A stretch of 64,000 nt of DNA from Chloroflexota bacterium (GCA_013204555.1 JABMNO010000010.1:19391-83390); one strand, 5' to 3'. Shown: positions 8,179 to 16,752, counted from the first letter of the stretch. Program-made: numbers and translations. Notes: generated by a model not told the origin, from the letters alone.

Positions 8179-8952
8179 CTACCAAACTCGAACCACATCG
8201 CCGACATCGAATATCCTCGGAATCCCGATTCCCAATGACTCCGCGCGATACGACGCTTCCGGAATGCCGATATCACCCACGTACAACTCACCAACGTGGC
8301 GTCGCGCTTCAGCCGCCTTCAGCCCCACTTTGGGCAGGGCCAGCGCCAACGTAGCATCGGCCTCCACTGCGGGAGCATGTACTTCACCGGTAGTCGAATC
8401 AACACCACTGGGCACATCGAGAGACAACACGTTGGCCGAAGCCTCATTTGCGAGCGTGACAAGTTCGGCGGCCACTCCAACAGGTGGGCCGTTCAGGCTG
8501 TAGCCAATGATGGCGTCGATGATGAGGTCTGCGTCATCAACCGCCGCCACGGCGCCGCTGGTAATAGACACGCCCAGTCCAGAAAGTGCGGCCAACTGCA
8601 TGGCGGGCACGCCTCTGAGATCTTCTGGCTTTCGTGTCAGGTGAACTGAGACGTGCGCACCCCATCCCGCCAACCTGCGAGCGGCTACCAGTCCTCCGCC
8701 TCCGTTCCCACCTGAGCCAGCCAGTACGATAACTCGCTTCCCGGCTGGCGAGGCGGCGAGGAATCGATCAGAGGCTAGCCTCGCCAGATTGCGTCCGGCA
8801 TTCTCCATCATCTGCTCGAGTCCGATGTGGAATTCATCGACCATCAACCGATCGACTTCGCGCATCTGGTCAGTGGTGATGAACGGAACGTCGGTCTGTG
8901 GGATCAAATTACGGCCGATCGGCGATGATGACGCAGTAGCCGATGGTGCCAT
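8179..8952 (-). CDS. nnrE: NAD(P)H-hydrate epimerase, stand-alone YjeF N-terminal domain
   Basis: A protein of up to 257 residues with the YjeF_N signature: FITTDQMREVDRLMVDE, MMENAGRNLARLA, VLAGSGGNGGGGLVAARRLAGWG and LSLDVPSGVDSTTGEV. It epimerises damaged R-NADHX/NADPHX to the S form so that the ADP/ATP-dependent dehydratase can repair it. That dehydratase domain is usually fused C-terminally and is absent here. The ATG at 8952 overlaps the methyltransferase by 44 bp. A TTG at 8907, just after the methyltransferase stop, gives a more usual N-terminus and is a real alternative. It is the last gene of the radical SAM operon. Confidence 0.88.
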   Translation of the reverse strand: MAPSATASSSPIGRNLIPQTDVPFITTDQMREVDRLMVDEFHIGLEQMMENAGRNLARLASDRFLAASPAGKRVIVLAGSGGNGGGGLVAARRLAGWGAHVSVHLTRKPEDLRGVPAMQLAALSGLGVSITSGAVAAVDDADLIIDAIIGYSLNGPPVGVAAELVTLANEASANVLSLDVPSGVDSTTGEVHAPAVEADATLALALPKVGLKAAEARRHVGELYVGDIGIPEASYRAESLGIGIPRIFDVGDVVRVW

Positions 8953-9721
8953 CGTCGACCAAACGGCGTGCCTCTTTCACGTACGTCTTTGCCTCGCGAA
9001 TCAGATCGAGTTCGACTGGTACCTTGCCAAGTTTCACGCCAATCTCAGCGAACATGAGCATTTTCCCAATCGACTCCACAAAGCTTGTCGCAACATCCGT
9101 GCGACGTTCACTTTGTACGATATGAAATCCCGCCGTTTCAACGAGTGATACGTATTGATCCAGCGACCATGCGGCACCAACGCAGCCCGCGACAACGAAC
9201 ACGTTCTGGAGATGAGGGGGAAGTTCGCCGTCTACGATCACGTCTGAGATGCCGATACGTCCGCCAGGTTTGATGGCGTCGAAAACTCGTTGAATAACGG
9301 CTGGTTTGTCGTCGAATATCGAGATCACGCACTCGGCTATCGCTGCATCGAATATCACTGTGCCCACATCAACGTTTGAAATATCACCCGTGATCACTTC
9401 GATCTTGCCATCGAGTCCCTGATCGTTGGCGCGGGATTCAAGTTCTTCTGCGCTGGATTCCTCCAAAGTGACTCCCGTCACTGAAGCCCCATATTTTTTG
9501 GCGAGAAAAAGGGAGGTAGCGCCTGGACCACATCCCACATCCAACACACGGGATTCAGAAGATAGACCAAATTGTGATGCGACCTCCTCAGTGAGCGTAA
9601 GGCCGCCCGGATGAAGTGAATCGCCCAGCAAATAGCGCACCGCCGGATGACTGTAGGCGGTTGCGCAACAGGTGTTGAGATCAGTTTGGGGACTAACGGT
9701 CAATGCGCCCGCCCACGTCAT
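8909..9721 (-). CDS. Class I SAM-dependent methyltransferase
   Basis: The protein has 270 residues from ATG 9721; a GTG at 9748 is possible. Motif I is VLDVGCGPGATSLFLAKKYG, followed by VTGVTLEESS (post-I acidic residue) and FDAAIAECVISIFDDKP, then GGRIGISDVI. The N-terminus has a Cys pair (NTCCATAYSHPAVRYLLG) seen in some methyltransferases that act on arsenic or on small molecules, so those remain options. The start overlaps the SRPBCC gene by 29 bp, which implies translational coupling. The substrate is unknown; placement downstream of a lipid-type radical SAM enzyme suggests a lipid or cofactor substrate, which is inference. Confidence 0.85.
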   Translation of the reverse strand: MTWAGALTVSPQTDLNTCCATAYSHPAVRYLLGDSLHPGGLTLTEEVASQFGLSSESRVLDVGCGPGATSLFLAKKYGASVTGVTLEESSAEELESRANDQGLDGKIEVITGDISNVDVGTVIFDAAIAECVISIFDDKPAVIQRVFDAIKPGGRIGISDVIVDGELPPHLQNVFVVAGCVGAAWSLDQYVSLVETAGFHIVQSERRTDVATSFVESIGKMLMFAEIGVKLGKVPVELDLIREAKTYVKEARRLVDDGTIGYCVIIADRP

Positions 9722-10238
9722 GAGTACACGCGATCTGAGGATGCACACGGCTCAGTTCAGCACGGGCCTCAATCATCACCTTCAGTTCGATCAGATGTTC
9801 GCGCATGAACTTGTGCATCAGCTTCCGAAGGAAGATCTTACCCAGTGCCCAGCCGAAAACGGACCAGCGAATTCCAAACTTACTGTGATAGGTGAATTCC
9901 GTACAGCTGCCTTGATCCCTCAACTCAAATCGATCGTTCAGCAGTTTCAAACCGCCGGTGATTGGACCGTTGCCTGGAACCAGGTTGAAGTCGATCGACT
10001 CCGGCTCATGTAGATCGACCCATTCTGTTGTGACCCAGTTTCTGTGCATCCCGAATCCCAATGAGATTGGAGTTGTGAATTCCACGAATTTCCGGGTCCC
10101 TTCGTCCTCCAGCACCCGGTTGGATGGTCCCTCTGCGCCCATAGACGCTCCAAAGGCGGTTAACACCTGGAAGGCTAGTCTGCGGTCAGCGTTGACGTGA
10201 ATGGTTTCTGATGGAACCCGAATCGGAATGACGGTCAT
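9693..10238 (-). CDS. SRPBCC-fold protein (polyketide cyclase/lipid-transfer-like)
   Basis: A 181-residue protein with an SRPBCC pattern: an N-terminal strand and helix (IHVNADRRLAFQVLTAFGAS), mid-protein strands (VEFTTPISLGFGMHRNWVTTEWVDL), GSCTEFTYHSKFGIRWSV, and a long C-terminal helix (LRKLMHKFMREHLIELKVMI). The fold makes a deep hydrophobic pocket and often binds lipids or polyketides. It starts 2 bp after the stop of the radical SAM gene and overlaps the methyltransferase, so it belongs to the same transcript. A role in presenting a hydrophobic substrate to the radical SAM enzyme or the methyltransferase is plausible but not shown. Confidence 0.75.
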   Translation of the reverse strand: MTVIPIRVPSETIHVNADRRLAFQVLTAFGASMGAEGPSNRVLEDEGTRKFVEFTTPISLGFGMHRNWVTTEWVDLHEPESIDFNLVPGNGPITGGLKLLNDRFELRDQGSCTEFTYHSKFGIRWSVFGWALGKIFLRKLMHKFMREHLIELKVMIEARAELSRVHPQIACTHDVGGRIDR

Positions 10239-10240
10239 TG

Positions 10241-11728
10241 TTATTTCGACTTTGGGTCAGGCGAAGTAACCGCTATGCCGGTACGTTTCTCCAGTCGCTC
10301 TCTTGCTCGAGACATCATGAGTTCCTTCTTGATGTCCTCCCGGTAGCCGACGGTGTTGTAAGCGCAGAACGGAATCAGCCGGCCATCCGGTGTTGCAATT
10401 TCGACACAGCACTTCATCAGCTTCTTGATATCGAATGTGTAGGGATCCTGAAAATCCTTGATCGTAATGGCGAAGACGTGCTTCGCCACATTGTTCGGGA
10501 TTCGGAAGTCGATATTGCACGTTGCGCAGACAAACGCATCTCCCAGCGTGTCACTGCCGGGTGCGGCCGACGATGACCACATGTCTGCGAGCGCGTCCCT
10601 GATCTCAGACTCCGGGTCAGGCCATACGCGGTTTGTGATGTAGTCGAGATACTCATCCACATCTACCAGTCGGGCCAGTGGATTTACATCTTCGCCTTCG
10701 ACGTAGGCGTAGGCGATTGATTGGCATGCAGGGTGGCAGCAGGGGACAGGTACAAAGTCCGACTTTACGAACTTACCGTTCATCCCTTTGTCGAGCCGGT
10801 CGATTACTTCGGCGATCGTGACACGGTTCATGGGATCCAAATATTCGAGGTGACGGCCCGTGTGGAACACCGGCTGAAACATTACCCCGCGAACAGCAGG
10901 GTGCTTTAGACCGAACTCGACGATTGCAGACATCTCGTGTTCATTGACGTCGCGTTCAACCGTGGCGGTGAGGATCGTATTGACGTCATGACTTGCCAGC
11001 ACTTCCAGCGCGGCCATCTTCTCGTCGAGAAGCGACTCCCCGCGCATCTTGAGATAAGTATCTTCCTCGAAACCATCGAACTGGAGATAGACCATTGGGT
11101 TCAGCGCACAGAACTGCTCCGCCCACTCCGGGTCTTCAACCAATCGGCGACCGTTGGTGTTCACCATCACATGGCGAATTCCCTTTTCCTGGGCCATCTG
11201 AATGAAGTCGAGCAATTCCGGGTGAAGCGTGGGTTCACCACCCGAAAACTGGACCACTTCGGGATCGCCCTCGGTTCTCACGAACGTGTCGAGCATTATC
11301 TCGACCTCATCACGCCGCAGGTTGAAACCAGTTCCGGCGTCCATGAAGCAGGTAGGACATGCCATGTTGCAGCCCGTGTTCACCTCGATAATCACGAGGC
11401 ACGCATGTTGCTTGTGTTCGGGGCAGAGGCCGCAATCATAGGGGCAGCCGTCTTTTATCTCAGTGGAGAACTCAAGCGGAATATCACCTGGTTTGTTGTA
11501 CCGGAGCTGATCAATATAGGTGTCTGCGTCAGGAGAGATCAGAACCTCGAACCGACCGTGTTCATCACATCGTTTCCGCATTGTCACCTTGCCGTCTTTC
11601 AGGTGAATTTCAGCGTCGATGAGCTTTTTGCAGGTGGGACACATGCTGCGGGTCAACTCATAGAAGATCGAATCAGAAACAGCGCGTTTCCGGGCTGGGG
11701 TCCGGGCATCGGGTTTGGCCTTGGCCAT
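10241..11728 (-). CDS. Radical SAM enzyme, tetraether lipid synthase (Tes)-like
   Basis: A 495-residue protein from ATG 11728 (TAGGAG just upstream; a longer GTG-type frame to 11755 is less likely). Cysteine groups in order: a rubredoxin-like CPTC (residues 30-33) with RCDEHG (54); a second cluster site GCPYDCGLCP (95-102) plus HACL (110); the radical SAM motif CNMACPTC (120-127); then CCHPAC, CATC, MKCC and the C-terminal IPFCAYNTVGYRE. This order of extra metal sites around the radical SAM core, and the length near 500, match the MJ0619/Tes family that joins lipid tails in archaea. Bacterial homologues of that family are known. Lipid tail coupling or methylation of a lipid-like substrate is inferred. 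AhbC/AhbD is unlikely, since those are shorter and lack the N-terminal metal site. Confidence 0.72.
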   Translation of the reverse strand: MAKAKPDARTPARKRAVSDSIFYELTRSMCPTCKKLIDAEIHLKDGKVTMRKRCDEHGRFEVLISPDADTYIDQLRYNKPGDIPLEFSTEIKDGCPYDCGLCPEHKQHACLVIIEVNTGCNMACPTCFMDAGTGFNLRRDEVEIMLDTFVRTEGDPEVVQFSGGEPTLHPELLDFIQMAQEKGIRHVMVNTNGRRLVEDPEWAEQFCALNPMVYLQFDGFEEDTYLKMRGESLLDEKMAALEVLASHDVNTILTATVERDVNEHEMSAIVEFGLKHPAVRGVMFQPVFHTGRHLEYLDPMNRVTIAEVIDRLDKGMNGKFVKSDFVPVPCCHPACQSIAYAYVEGEDVNPLARLVDVDEYLDYITNRVWPDPESEIRDALADMWSSSAAPGSDTLGDAFVCATCNIDFRIPNNVAKHVFAITIKDFQDPYTFDIKKLMKCCVEIATPDGRLIPFCAYNTVGYREDIKKELMMSRARERLEKRTGIAVTSPDPKSK

Positions 11729-11847
11729 GAGTCTCCTATCGATTGTCCCGCCCACGCGGCAGGATGCCGCTCACATACTCGCATGTGGGAGTGGCAGTTG
11801 GTGTCACTGCTGTTAGATGCCACACATGCCGATTGTGTCCGGGAAAT

Positions 11848-11881
11848 AAAAAAGGCCCGGCAAATCGCCGGGCCTTTTTTT
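11848..11881. terminator. Rho-independent terminator, bidirectional
   Basis: GGCCCGGC (11854-11861) and GCCGGGCC (11867-11874) form a GC stem with a 5-nt loop, flanked by six As on the left and seven Ts on the right. It sits 14 bp past the stop of sodN and would end that minus-strand transcript. It would also stop plus-strand transcription. Confidence 0.92.
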
Positions 11882-11894
11882 ATTTACGTGAGGG

Positions 11895-12326
11895 TTATTT
11901 CTTGGTCTCCCAGAAGATGTGTCCAATCTCGTCGATTGCGGCCTTGAAGGCCACGGCGGCTTCCATGTCAACGTTCTGCTTGGCCTTGGAGCCCAGCTTG
12001 CATGCCTGCCAGACAAGAGTGTGGAGATTCGGGTTGGCCTCAAGATGCTCTGGCTTGAAGTAGTCGGTCCAGATGACCAGAATGTCATCCTTCGCCTTCT
12101 TGCCATGCTCCTCTTTGACCATGGTGTAGCGGGCGAGTGCGTGGCCAGACGCCGGGTCGCTTAGATCGAGACCCTGGATCAGTTCCGTCATTCGGATGAC
12201 GGTCTGAGCGGCCTCAAGGGCTGCGTGAGGATCGTAGATGCCGCATGGGACGTCGCAGTGTGCCTGGGCGTCGATGACGGGTAACGCTCGGTCGAGCAGA
12301 CGAGTTACATTAGCTACAAATGACAT
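11895..12326 (-). CDS. sodN: Nickel-containing superoxide dismutase (precursor)
   Basis: A 143-residue precursor. A 22-residue leader (MSFVANVTRLLDRALPVIDAQA) ends just before H23-C24-D-V-P-C28-G-I-Y-D-P, the nickel hook of NiSOD. After cleavage His becomes residue 1 and the two Cys become residues 2 and 6, which bind nickel with backbone ligands. The mature length of about 121 matches the family. The enzyme dismutates superoxide in the cytoplasm or periplasm as a hexamer. AGGAGC precedes the ATG. It is divergent from the maturation protease gene at 12448. The leader carries a small hairpin (12353-12371). Confidence 0.97.
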   Translation of the reverse strand: MSFVANVTRLLDRALPVIDAQAHCDVPCGIYDPHAALEAAQTVIRMTELIQGLDLSDPASGHALARYTMVKEEHGKKAKDDILVIWTDYFKPEHLEANPNLHTLVWQACKLGSKAKQNVDMEAAVAFKAAIDEIGHIFWETKK

Positions 12327-12352
12327 TCTTAGTTGCTCCTAAAAATACAGTA

Positions 12353-12371
12353 CGAGCCATCTCGCGGCTCG
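12353..12371 (-). promoter_or_regulatory. Hairpin in the sodN 5' leader
   Basis: CGAGCC and GGCTCG form a perfect 6-bp stem with a 7-nt loop, ending 26 bp upstream of the sodN start codon. It could affect mRNA stability or translation. No known riboswitch is recognised. Confidence 0.4.
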
Positions 12372-12447
12372 ACCGAAAAGTGGTGGTGGTTTCGGCGGCT
12401 AAATTTACCACAATTATGCTTAATCCAAGCGTGATGCAGTCCAGCCG

Positions 12448-12888
12448 ATGAAATATTCCGCCAGACCATTCATGATTTGGTTTTTGGACTTTGTTACTTC
12501 GCGACGGATTCGCGTGGGGGGTGACAGCATGCTTCCAACGTTTCAACCCGGAGACAAGGCGATCGTAAGTCCGCGTGAGTACAAGTTGGGTTCGCCGGAT
12601 CGATTTGACGTGGTCATCTTAAAATCTGTCGATGGACGTCCGGCGGAGATCAAACGCATTGTTGGCCTCCCCGGTGAGGAGGTGATGGTCAGAAATAAAC
12701 AGCTGGTAATTGACGGGGAAGACGTGGACCAGCCGGTCGATGGCAGTGACTCTGGAACTCACCTGTGGGTCTTGCAGTCAGATGAATTCATTGTGCTCGG
12801 TGACAATCGGCGCGTTTCAGTAGACAGCCGAAAGTACGGGCCGGTGCGCAAAGACCAAATTCTTGGGCCTATCGTCAGGCGTATGTGA
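12448..12888 (+). CDS. sodX: Nickel-type superoxide dismutase maturation protease (signal-peptidase S26-like)
   Basis: A 146-residue member of the S26 signal peptidase fold. The Ser-Lys dyad is seen as GGDSMLPT (Ser27) and EIKRIVGLPGE (Lys69), followed by the GDNR box (VLGDNRRVSVDSRKYGPV). There is no strong N-terminal transmembrane helix, which separates it from LepB. Its divergent pairing with sodN is the classic arrangement: the protease removes the NiSOD leader so that the N-terminal His can bind nickel. The start could also be the ATG at 12472. Confidence 0.93.
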   Translation: MKYSARPFMIWFLDFVTSRRIRVGGDSMLPTFQPGDKAIVSPREYKLGSPDRFDVVILKSVDGRPAEIKRIVGLPGEEVMVRNKQLVIDGEDVDQPVDGSDSGTHLWVLQSDEFIVLGDNRRVSVDSRKYGPVRKDQILGPIVRRM

Positions 12889-12950
12889 GCCGTGTCAGGG
12901 CCACCTGATATGCTCCGCCATCTAACGAAAACCAATCAAAGGGACTAATT

Positions 12951-13328
12951 ATGGGTTTGATCAGCGGAATGTTCGGTCATGCCACAGATGTGGATATTAC
13001 TGAGTTGCAGGATGATTTCGGTTCGCTACTTATTCAGGATGAGTCGATCATCACAGCCTACAGACTGGTGCGTGATCTGATCATATTTACGGAGCACCGC
13101 CTGATACTTGTCGATAAGCAAGGCCTTACTGGCAGGAAATCGGATTACGCCACGATTCCATATAACAGCATAATCCGCTTCTCAATGGAGACAGCGGGGT
13201 TCATGGATCACGATGCAGAGTTGAGGCTCTGGATACGTGGCGAAGCTGAACCACTCAAGAAAGAGTTCAAAAAGAATCAGAGCGTGAGCGATATCTATCG
13301 GATTCTAAGTGACGCGATATTGACCTAA
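12951..13328 (+). CDS. Bacterial PH-domain protein (PF08000 type)
   Basis: A 125-residue protein that is essentially one bacterial pleckstrin-homology domain: MGLISGMFGHATDVDITELQ, then DESIITAYRLVRDLIIFTEHRLILVDKQGLTG (here split), IPYNSIIRFSMETAGFMDHDAELRLW and a C-terminal helix. Length and sequence pattern match the stand-alone family closely. Family members are cytoplasmic and of unclear function; some oligomerise. It converges with hemB, whose stop overlaps by 4 bp. Confidence 0.88.
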   Translation: MGLISGMFGHATDVDITELQDDFGSLLIQDESIITAYRLVRDLIIFTEHRLILVDKQGLTGRKSDYATIPYNSIIRFSMETAGFMDHDAELRLWIRGEAEPLKKEFKKNQSVSDIYRILSDAILT

Positions 13329-14308
13329 CCGTCTATGAGCGGGATGGCCTCTTTGGCATGGTAGGTGATGATGATATCGGCGCCAGCTCGGGATATTGAG
13401 GTCAGCACCTCGATAATCGCCCTGTCCTCATCAATCCAGCCGTTCTGTGCCGCAGCCTTTAGCATGGAGTACTCACCGCTGACGTTGTAAGCGGCTACTG
13501 GGACTTCGGAGACACGGCGGGCCATTCGGATGATATCGAGATATTCGAGCGCTGGTTTCACCATCACGATGTCGGCGCCTTCAGCAATATCAGCACGAAC
13601 TTCGCGCATCGCCTCACGGCCGTTGGCTGGATCCATCTGGTATGAGCGCCTATCGCCTTGTTTTGGAGCAGAATCGGCGGCGACTCGGAATGGGCCATAA
13701 AAAGCAGATGAGTACTTGGCTGCGTAGGCCATCAGCGTCGTTTCGGTGTGTCCTGCTGAATCCAATCCGGCTCGAATGGCAGCGATCTGACCATCCATCA
13801 TTGCGGATGGTGCGACGATGTCCGCGCCTGCCTCAACATGCGAAACAGCGGTCTCGGCCAGCAATGGCAACGTCTCATCGTTATTGACCTCACCATTGGG
13901 CAAAAGGATGCCGCAATGGCCGTGATCTGTGTACTCACACATGCATACGTCGGTGGTCACGACAAGATCGGGTTGTGCGCTCTTGATTTCCCGCACGGCG
14001 TTCTGAACGATGCCGTCTTTGGCGTACCCACCGGTGCCACGCGAATCCTTGGACTCCGGAATGCCGAAGAGAAGTACAGACGGAATCCCCAGCGAGGCGA
14101 TCTCATCAACCTCGGCCTTGAGATTATCGACTGACAATTGCGCGATGCCGGGCATCGGCTCAATAGGCTCTCGTACGTTCTTGCCGTGCGTGACAAAGAT
14201 CGGGAACATGAACGTGTCGGGCGATAGCCTGGTTTCTCGAACCATGCTTCGAATAGCCGGTGTGCGGCGGAGGCGTCGACCGCGGTGAAATGTGTGCCCG
14301 TTACTCAT
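13325..14308 (-). CDS. hemB: Porphobilinogen synthase (delta-aminolevulinate dehydratase)
   Basis: The protein has 327 residues from ATG 14308, which overlaps the stop of the cobA-hemD gene as ATGA. It condenses two 5-aminolevulinate molecules to porphobilinogen. Visible: MFPIFVTHGKNVREPIEPMPG, the zinc-type site DVCMCEYTDHGHCG (three Cys), the first active Lys in MAYAAKYSSAFYGPFR and the Schiff-base Lys in MVKPALEYLD, and YNVSGEYSM. An upstream open stretch to 14425 is not used. It is the last gene of the tetrapyrrole operon. Confidence 0.97.
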   Translation of the reverse strand: MSNGHTFHRGRRLRRTPAIRSMVRETRLSPDTFMFPIFVTHGKNVREPIEPMPGIAQLSVDNLKAEVDEIASLGIPSVLLFGIPESKDSRGTGGYAKDGIVQNAVREIKSAQPDLVVTTDVCMCEYTDHGHCGILLPNGEVNNDETLPLLAETAVSHVEAGADIVAPSAMMDGQIAAIRAGLDSAGHTETTLMAYAAKYSSAFYGPFRVAADSAPKQGDRRSYQMDPANGREAMREVRADIAEGADIVMVKPALEYLDIIRMARRVSEVPVAAYNVSGEYSMLKAAAQNGWIDEDRAIIEVLTSISRAGADIIITYHAKEAIPLIDG

Positions 14309-15822
14309 TGATAAAAGTGATCCACGAGTGCTTGTGTGAACGATTCCATCGTACGCTCTGAGGCCACCACGTTCACATTCAGGCCTCGTTCTCTCGCCCG
14401 CTCCGCAGTAATAGGTCCCATGCAACCGACCGTAGTGGCGTTGATCAGATCAGTTTCCCCACCGAGCAGGTTGAGGAGATTATCGACGCCGCTTGAACTC
14501 GTAAATGTGGTGACGTCGATGCCAGACTCAAACGCCTCTCTCGCCTTTGCAGCGGAGTCCTCAGGAGCGAGTGTCTGATACCCCACGACGGCATCTACGG
14601 AAGCTCCAGAATCCCGGAGTCCATTTTCCAGCGTGTCACGGCCGAGATCTGATCTGATGGCGAGTATTCGCTTACCACTGATTCCCAGATCGGCCAGAGC
14701 CTTGACGACTGCCTCAGAGACATACTCGTCTGGAACGAGGTCGGACGAAATGCCGAAAAGTTCCCGGACTGTCACCCCGGTAGCCGGGCCAACCGCAGCA
14801 ACCTGGACCCCGGCGAAAGCTCGTGAGTCGACGCCCAGATGGCTCATGCGCTCGGAAACGCCGCGTACACCGTTGGAACTTGAGAAGACAATCCAGTCGT
14901 AGCTTGAGATATTCGACAGTGCGGCATCGAGTTCGGTCGTCTCTTCAAGCGGGACGATGGATATCAGGGGGAACTCCACACAGTTGGCGCCCTGCTCTTC
15001 AAGAAGCGTTCTAAACCTGCTTGCCTGGCTTCTTGTGCGGGTGACGAGAACCTTCTTGCCGAAGAGAGGCTGATTATCGAACCATCGCAGCGACGACCGA
15101 AGCTCCGTCACTTCACCAATAACGAACGCAACAGGGGAGGAGAGGCCCGCTGCGGTCGCAATAGCAGCGATATCGCTCAGAGGGCCTGTGACGGCTCTCT
15201 GGCGACTCCATGTACCCCATTGGATTATCGATGCAGGTCGGTCGGGGCTCATACCAGCATGGATAAGTTGCGACGTGATTTCTGGTAGCGCGGACCAGCC
15301 CATCATGAACACTATTGTTCCAGTCATCCTGGCCAGCGATTCAAAGTTGATCTGAGAGTCGGGCTTCTCCGGGTCCTCACTGCCAGTGATAAACGTTACG
15401 GACGTGGCCAGTCCACGGTGGGTGACCGGTATTCCCGCGTACGCTGCCGCCGCTACGGCTGAAGTTACGCCGGGGACGACTTCCCACGGGATTCCCGCTT
15501 CCACCAGCGCCAGGGCTTCTTCACCGCCACGCCCGAACACAAACGGGTCACCACCCTTGAGACGGCAAACGCTTTTTCCTTCAAGTGCCTTCTGGACGAT
15601 CAGATCATTGATCTCTGGCTGCCTGAGTCGCGTACGACCTGGAGTCTTGCCAACATCAATCAATTCTGCTTTAGGGGACGCGTTGATAAGCAGTTCTGGA
15701 TTGGCTAATCGGTCGTATATAACGACTTCTGATTCCTGGATTATCTTGAGGCCTTTGACGGTGATCAAACCGGGGTCGCCGGGGCCCGCGCCCACAAGTG
15801 ATACTTTTCCGGGTGATGGCAC
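14305..15822 (-). CDS. cobA-hemD: Uroporphyrinogen-III C-methyltransferase / uroporphyrinogen-III synthase fusion
   Basis: The 505-residue protein joins two enzymes. Residues 1 to about 245 are SUMT: VSLVGAGPGDPGLITVKGLK, VIYDRLANPELL, CRLKGGDPFVFGRGGEEALAL and VVPGVTSAVAAAAYAGIP. Residues 255-505 are HemD: GKKVLVTRTRSQASRFRTLL, FSSSNGVRGV, AAVGPATGVTVRE and TTVGCMGPITAERARERGL. The HemD half closes hydroxymethylbilane to uroporphyrinogen III and the SUMT half methylates it to precorrin-2. The fusion directs flux towards siroheme. It starts 3 bp after hemC and overlaps hemB by 4 bp. Confidence 0.96.
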   Translation of the reverse strand: MPSPGKVSLVGAGPGDPGLITVKGLKIIQESEVVIYDRLANPELLINASPKAELIDVGKTPGRTRLRQPEINDLIVQKALEGKSVCRLKGGDPFVFGRGGEEALALVEAGIPWEVVPGVTSAVAAAAYAGIPVTHRGLATSVTFITGSEDPEKPDSQINFESLARMTGTIVFMMGWSALPEITSQLIHAGMSPDRPASIIQWGTWSRQRAVTGPLSDIAAIATAAGLSSPVAFVIGEVTELRSSLRWFDNQPLFGKKVLVTRTRSQASRFRTLLEEQGANCVEFPLISIVPLEETTELDAALSNISSYDWIVFSSSNGVRGVSERMSHLGVDSRAFAGVQVAAVGPATGVTVRELFGISSDLVPDEYVSEAVVKALADLGISGKRILAIRSDLGRDTLENGLRDSGASVDAVVGYQTLAPEDSAAKAREAFESGIDVTTFTSSSGVDNLLNLLGGETDLINATTVGCMGPITAERARERGLNVNVVASERTMESFTQALVDHFYQ

Positions 15823-15825
15823 TGT

Positions 15826-16752
15826 CTAGTTACCGATCAGTTCGCCAGCACCCTTGCTCAAAAGCAGGGATGCCAGTTCATTGCCAAGGTCATCAGGCGT
15901 TGACAGTGATCCAACAATCGTTTCTATGAGCACTCGTGAGCCATCAAGTGCTGATGCATATCCGGTCATAATTAATTTGCCGTCCAACGGACGGGCGTAA
16001 GCCGCAATAGGCGCAGAGCATCCCCCCTCTGTCCGTCGCAGGAATGCCCGCTCTGCTGTGGCAGCGATACGTGCCGAGCGGTCCTCGGCAGATGAGGCGA
16101 TATTCCGAGCGTTTTCATCACCAGATCTGATTTCCAGAGCCACTGAACCCTGTCCCACGGCAGGTACAAATATGTTGGGGTCCAGGTGTTCCGCAACAAC
16201 GCCTGCCCGACCAAGTCGGTTGATTCCAGCCGCGGCCATGACACTGCCGTCGAGTCCACTGCCGTCTCCGCCAAGGGCTTTTTCGATCCGCGTAGGCACG
16301 TTGCCGCGGATCTCACTTATTACAATATCCGGGCGTTGACTCAGCAATTGGGCCTTCCGGCGAGGGCTGCCAGTGCCGATGCGGGCGCCTGATGGCATAT
16401 CTGAGAACGCACAGTTCCAGCGATTGATGAGAACCTCCCGAGGGTCTTCGCGTTCCGTCACCGCTGCTATCTCAAATTGGGAATCCAGCTTACCGGGCAT
16501 ATCTTTCAGACTGTGCACGGCTACATCAATCTCGTCTGCCAGTAGCGCGTCTTCAAGCGCCTTCGTGAATACGCCGACGCCCATCTGATCGAGTCGGGAA
16601 TTCCGGTCAGCGTCACCGCGACTGTTTATCTCGATGATCGTAATCTCGATATCGGGGTGCTGACTGGCAAGTTGCATGACAACAGTCTTGCACTGTGTCA
16701 TGGCCAGATCGCTGCCACGGGTGCCGATGCGTAGGGTCTGGGTATCAGACAT
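15826..16752 (-). CDS. hemC: Hydroxymethylbilane synthase (porphobilinogen deaminase)
   Basis: A 308-residue enzyme that polymerises four porphobilinogens to hydroxymethylbilane. Motifs: LRIGTRGSDLAMTQ, EINSRGDADRNSRLDQMGVGVFTK (here as EINSRGDADR and GVFTKALE), VHSLKDMPG, IGTGSPRRKAQLL, IRGNVPTRIEK, VPAVGQGSVALE, and the dipyrromethane-attachment Cys in RRTEGGCSAPIAAYA. It lies 35 bp after the dehydrogenase/ferrochelatase gene and 3 bp before cobA-hemD. Confidence 0.97.
   Translation of the reverse strand: MSDTQTLRIGTRGSDLAMTQCKTVVMQLASQHPDIEITIIEINSRGDADRNSRLDQMGVGVFTKALEDALLADEIDVAVHSLKDMPGKLDSQFEIAAVTEREDPREVLINRWNCAFSDMPSGARIGTGSPRRKAQLLSQRPDIVISEIRGNVPTRIEKALGGDGSGLDGSVMAAAGINRLGRAGVVAEHLDPNIFVPAVGQGSVALEIRSGDENARNIASSAEDRSARIAATAERAFLRRTEGGCSAPIAAYARPLDGKLIMTGYASALDGSRVLIETIVGSLSTPDDLGNELASLLLSKGAGELIGN

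Noticed and set aside
10241..11728. Radical SAM protein as AhbC or AhbD, completing heme synthesis beside ahbAB
   Set aside because: It is about 100 residues too long, carries a rubredoxin-like N-terminus and the IPFCAYN C-terminus of the MJ0619/Tes family, and sits in a separate operon.
10937..11947. 336-codon open frame on the plus strand
   Set aside because: Antisense shadow of the radical SAM gene and sodN; no recognisable domain, and it would cross the terminator at 11848-11881.
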